Assembly: GCF_003096035.1 (NCBI RefSeq) | Contig: NZ_CP029186.1 | Span: 3,578,001 to 3,642,000 of the forward strand | From: Flavobacterium album | GTDB lineage: Bacteria > Bacteroidota > Bacteroidia > Flavobacteriales > Flavobacteriaceae | Direction of reading: 5' to 3' | DNA: 64,000 nt | Shown here: positions 61,977 to 64,000 of the stretch, piece by piece | How the letters are laid out: the number at the start of each line of letters is the position of its first letter | How positions within the stretch are numbered: the first letter of the stretch is position 1 | Program-made: the position numbers and the translations under genes | Notes under the pieces: generated by a model | Databases searched by the model: none | What the model was told of the DNA's origin: nothing | The model's input: only the letters and a program-made list of their open reading frames with translations

Positions 61977-64000
61977 ATGCCATCAAAAAAAATACAGCAG
62001 CCGGCAAATCCGGAATTCCCTATTGTGGGGATAGGTGCATCGGCCGGCGGCCTTGATGCGTTCAGGCGCGTTGTGCGCAATATTCCGCAGGAAACAGGGA
62101 TGGCCTATGTGCTTGTGCAACACCTCGCGCCCGACTATGAAAGCCTTTTGCCTGAATTAATAGCGAAGGAAACCTCACTGCCTGTCTATGAGATTACCGA
62201 CGAGATACACCTGGCGCCGGACAGCATTTATATTATCCCCGAAAACAAGATCCTTACCGTAACCGACGGAAAACTAAGGCTGCAGCCCCGTGAAAATAAA
62301 AAAGTGCCCAACATGGCTATTGATATTTTCCTTAGCTCGCTGGCCGAGGTACATAAAAGCTTTGCCCGTGGCGTAATCCTCTCGGGATCGGGGTTTGACG
62401 GCACGACAGGTTTAAGGGCAATAAAAGAATTTGGCGGCGTTACCTTCGTGCAAAAGCCCGAAACCGCTGCTTTCGACAGCATGCCGCTCAGTGCGATACG
62501 CACCGGGGCAGCCGACTTCGTGCTTGCTCCTGAGGAGATACCCGGCAAGCTGCAGGAAATAGACACTGCTTATGATAACAACAGGGCCTATGCCGACAAT
62601 GACCAAAGCGGCAAATCTGACGATGAATTTTTCAGGAGCGTGATAAAGCTGCTGCGGCTGCGTACCGGCAATGATTTTTCGCACTACAAGCAGCCCACTA
62701 TACGCAGACGCATCGCAAGGCGGATGGTTATCACTAAAAAAGAAGACCCGGAAGCCTACCTTAGCTTTTTGAAGACTGACAAGAAAGAACAGGATGCCTT
62801 GTTCGATGATATCCTGATCCCGGTAAGCTACTTTTTCCGTGATTCAAAAATATTCGACCTGCTATGTGAAGAGGCGTTCCCGCATATTCTAAGCAGGAAA
62901 GACCCGGAAGACAGTATCCGCGTATGGATAGCAGGCTGCTCTACCGGTGAGGAAGCCTATTCGATGGCAATATGCCTACACGAATTCCTTGCCGATAAAG
63001 CGCCAGGAATAAAAGTACAACTATTTGCGTCTGACATTTCTGAGAATGTGATCGCAAAGGCACGTGCGGGGCTTTACACGTGGTATGACGTGCAGAACGT
63101 ACCCGAACAACGGCTGAAGAATTATTTCACCAAAAGCAACGGTGTATACCATATCAATAAGGAAATACGGGATATGTGCGTATTTGCAGTGCATAATTTT
63201 GTCAAAGATCCGCCGTTTGCAAAAATGGACATTATTTCCTGCAGGAATGTACTGATCTACCTGGATCCGTTCCTGCAAAAGAAAGCCCTTAATACATTCC
63301 ATTATGCGCTGAGGGGCCACGGTGTGCTGTTCCTTGGTAAGTCGGAAAGCGTGGGCTATTCCAACAACCTTTTCGACCCTATAGTAAAGGGACAGAAGAT
63401 CTTTGCCAGGAAGGATACCAAAGACAACCGCCCCCCAATCACTTATGAACGGGGCGAAGCGCCATTGGTATCGGCTTCGTTTACAAACCAGAAGAAAAAA
63501 GGCGGAACAGAGCCCGACTTCCTGAAAAAGGCCAACGAGGTGCTGTTTTCCAAATACACCCCGCCGGGAGTCATTATCAATGAGAATAAGGAAATTGTAC
63601 ATTTCCATGGTGATACCAGCCCGTTCCTGCTGCCGCCACCCGGAAAGCCCAATTTCAATATCTATAAAATGCTTCGTGAAGGCCTTACTTTCGAACTTCG
63701 CAATGCGCTGTTAAAAGCCAAGACCGGTAATGACACGATCAAAAAGGAAAATATTACGCTTAAAGACAAAGAGTACCTGGTAACCCTTGAGATCATCCCG
63801 CTGGATAATGACCTCGAAACGCATTATATGGTACTTTTCCATAAGATCATGGCGGCGGAAGGGCAATCGCGCAGCGCCCAGAAAAAATCGGATGCCGAAC
63901 GCATAAAGATGCTTGAGGCAGAAATAGAGCAGATGCGGGAAGATATCCGACGCGTAACCGAAGACCAGGAAGCCGCCAACGAAGAGCTGCAAAGCGCCAA
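61977..64000 (+). CDS. CheB-CheR-PAS sensor kinase, N-terminal part (truncated by window end)
   Basis: The open frame from ATG 61977 runs to the window edge (674 codons, no stop). CheB methylesterase domain 1-190: Ser22 in GIGASAGGLDAF, His in VQHLAPDY and Asp in SGSGFDGTTGL. CheR methyltransferase domain ~215-480: IRRRIARRMVITK, AGCSTGEEAYSMAI, SCRNVLIYL. A PAS-like domain follows (~515-635), then a coiled coil (LEAEIEQMREDIRRVTEDQE, and EAANEELQSA at the edge), after which a histidine kinase is expected. Such CheB/CheR hybrids do not act in classical chemotaxis. It forms an operon with the receiver gene upstream. Confidence 0.9.
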   Translation, partial: MPSKKIQQPANPEFPIVGIGASAGGLDAFRRVVRNIPQETGMAYVLVQHLAPDYESLLPELIAKETSLPVYEITDEIHLAPDSIYIIPENKILTVTDGKLRLQPRENKKVPNMAIDIFLSSLAEVHKSFARGVILSGSGFDGTTGLRAIKEFGGVTFVQKPETAAFDSMPLSAIRTGAADFVLAPEEIPGKLQEIDTAYDNNRAYADNDQSGKSDDEFFRSVIKLLRLRTGNDFSHYKQPTIRRRIARRMVITKKEDPEAYLSFLKTDKKEQDALFDDILIPVSYFFRDSKIFDLLCEEAFPHILSRKDPEDSIRVWIAGCSTGEEAYSMAICLHEFLADKAPGIKVQLFASDISENVIAKARAGLYTWYDVQNVPEQRLKNYFTKSNGVYHINKEIRDMCVFAVHNFVKDPPFAKMDIISCRNVLIYLDPFLQKKALNTFHYALRGHGVLFLGKSESVGYSNNLFDPIVKGQKIFARKDTKDNRPPITYERGEAPLVSASFTNQKKKGGTEPDFLKKANEVLFSKYTPPGVIINENKEIVHFHGDTSPFLLPPPGKPNFNIYKMLREGLTFELRNALLKAKTGNDTIKKENITLKDKEYLVTLEIIPLDNDLETHYMVLFHKIMAAEGQSRSAQKKSDAERIKMLEAEIEQMREDIRRVTEDQEAANEELQSA

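Overview
The window reads as chromosome of a Bacteroidota, most likely Flavobacteriaceae (Flavobacterium-like). The signs are type IX secretion C-terminal sorting domains, a two-component kinase with an extracytoplasmic beta-propeller and Y_Y_Y domain, TAnnTTTG promoter -7 elements, scarce Shine-Dalgarno sites, and Bacteroidota-typical families (DUF5777, YceI, tRNA_anti-like OB fold, DUF6428). I see no rRNA, tRNA, CRISPR array, insertion sequence or phage gene. The first ~6 kb looks more AT-rich than the rest.

Layout. 1-5.1 kb (minus): the start of a secreted T9SS-type protein, a small sorting-signal protein, and a two-component pair (propeller kinase plus REC-AraC regulator). 5.9-9.4 kb (plus): a six-gene operon of exported proteins (ankyrin, DOMON-like T9SS protein, OB fold, DUF5777 barrel, c-type haem lipoprotein, YceI). 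It faces an OmpR-type two-component pair at 9.4-11.5 kb. The operon and the regulator share a promoter architecture: CTTAAG twice at 11-bp pitch, then TAAATTTG. 11.8-14.3 kb: arsenic operon. 14.4-23.1 kb: ion and osmotic stress genes (NhaA, fused OtsA-OtsB, GH15 glucoamylase/trehalase, APC permease, MscS). 23.4-26.8 kb: PAS kinase, REC-AraC regulator, LytTR regulator.

27.2-35.0 kb (minus): a surface-protein operon. It holds a small PID-CTERM-like protein, a T9SS type A protein paralogous to the one at the left edge, a ~1,500-residue protein with eight Cys-paired beta repeats and a C-terminal fibrinogen-like domain, and a periplasmic CPYC thioredoxin.

35.6-60 kb: a stress and storage region. 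It has a metallo-beta-lactamase hydrolase, an SPW membrane protein, a Zn alcohol dehydrogenase, a glycosyltransferase/UDP-galactopyranose mutase/clan-A glycosidase operon, a UvrA2-like ATPase, a katE-DUF892-SDR operon divergent from an ankyrin gene, CinA-C, a 2H phosphoesterase, divergent cyanophycinase and cyanophycin synthetase, a degenerate NAD-domain protein, disordered exported proteins and a Tat-exported YghA-like SDR. 60.1-64.0 kb: single-domain REC proteins, an AraC regulator and a CheB-CheR-kinase gene cut by the window end.

Most families are recognisable, so I do not claim a wholly new system. The best candidates for something undescribed are the DOMON/cytochrome/YceI operon with its CTTAAG regulon, and the repeat-adhesin operon with its own thioredoxin and sorting-signal protein. 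Family names come from sequence recognition alone; no database was searched.
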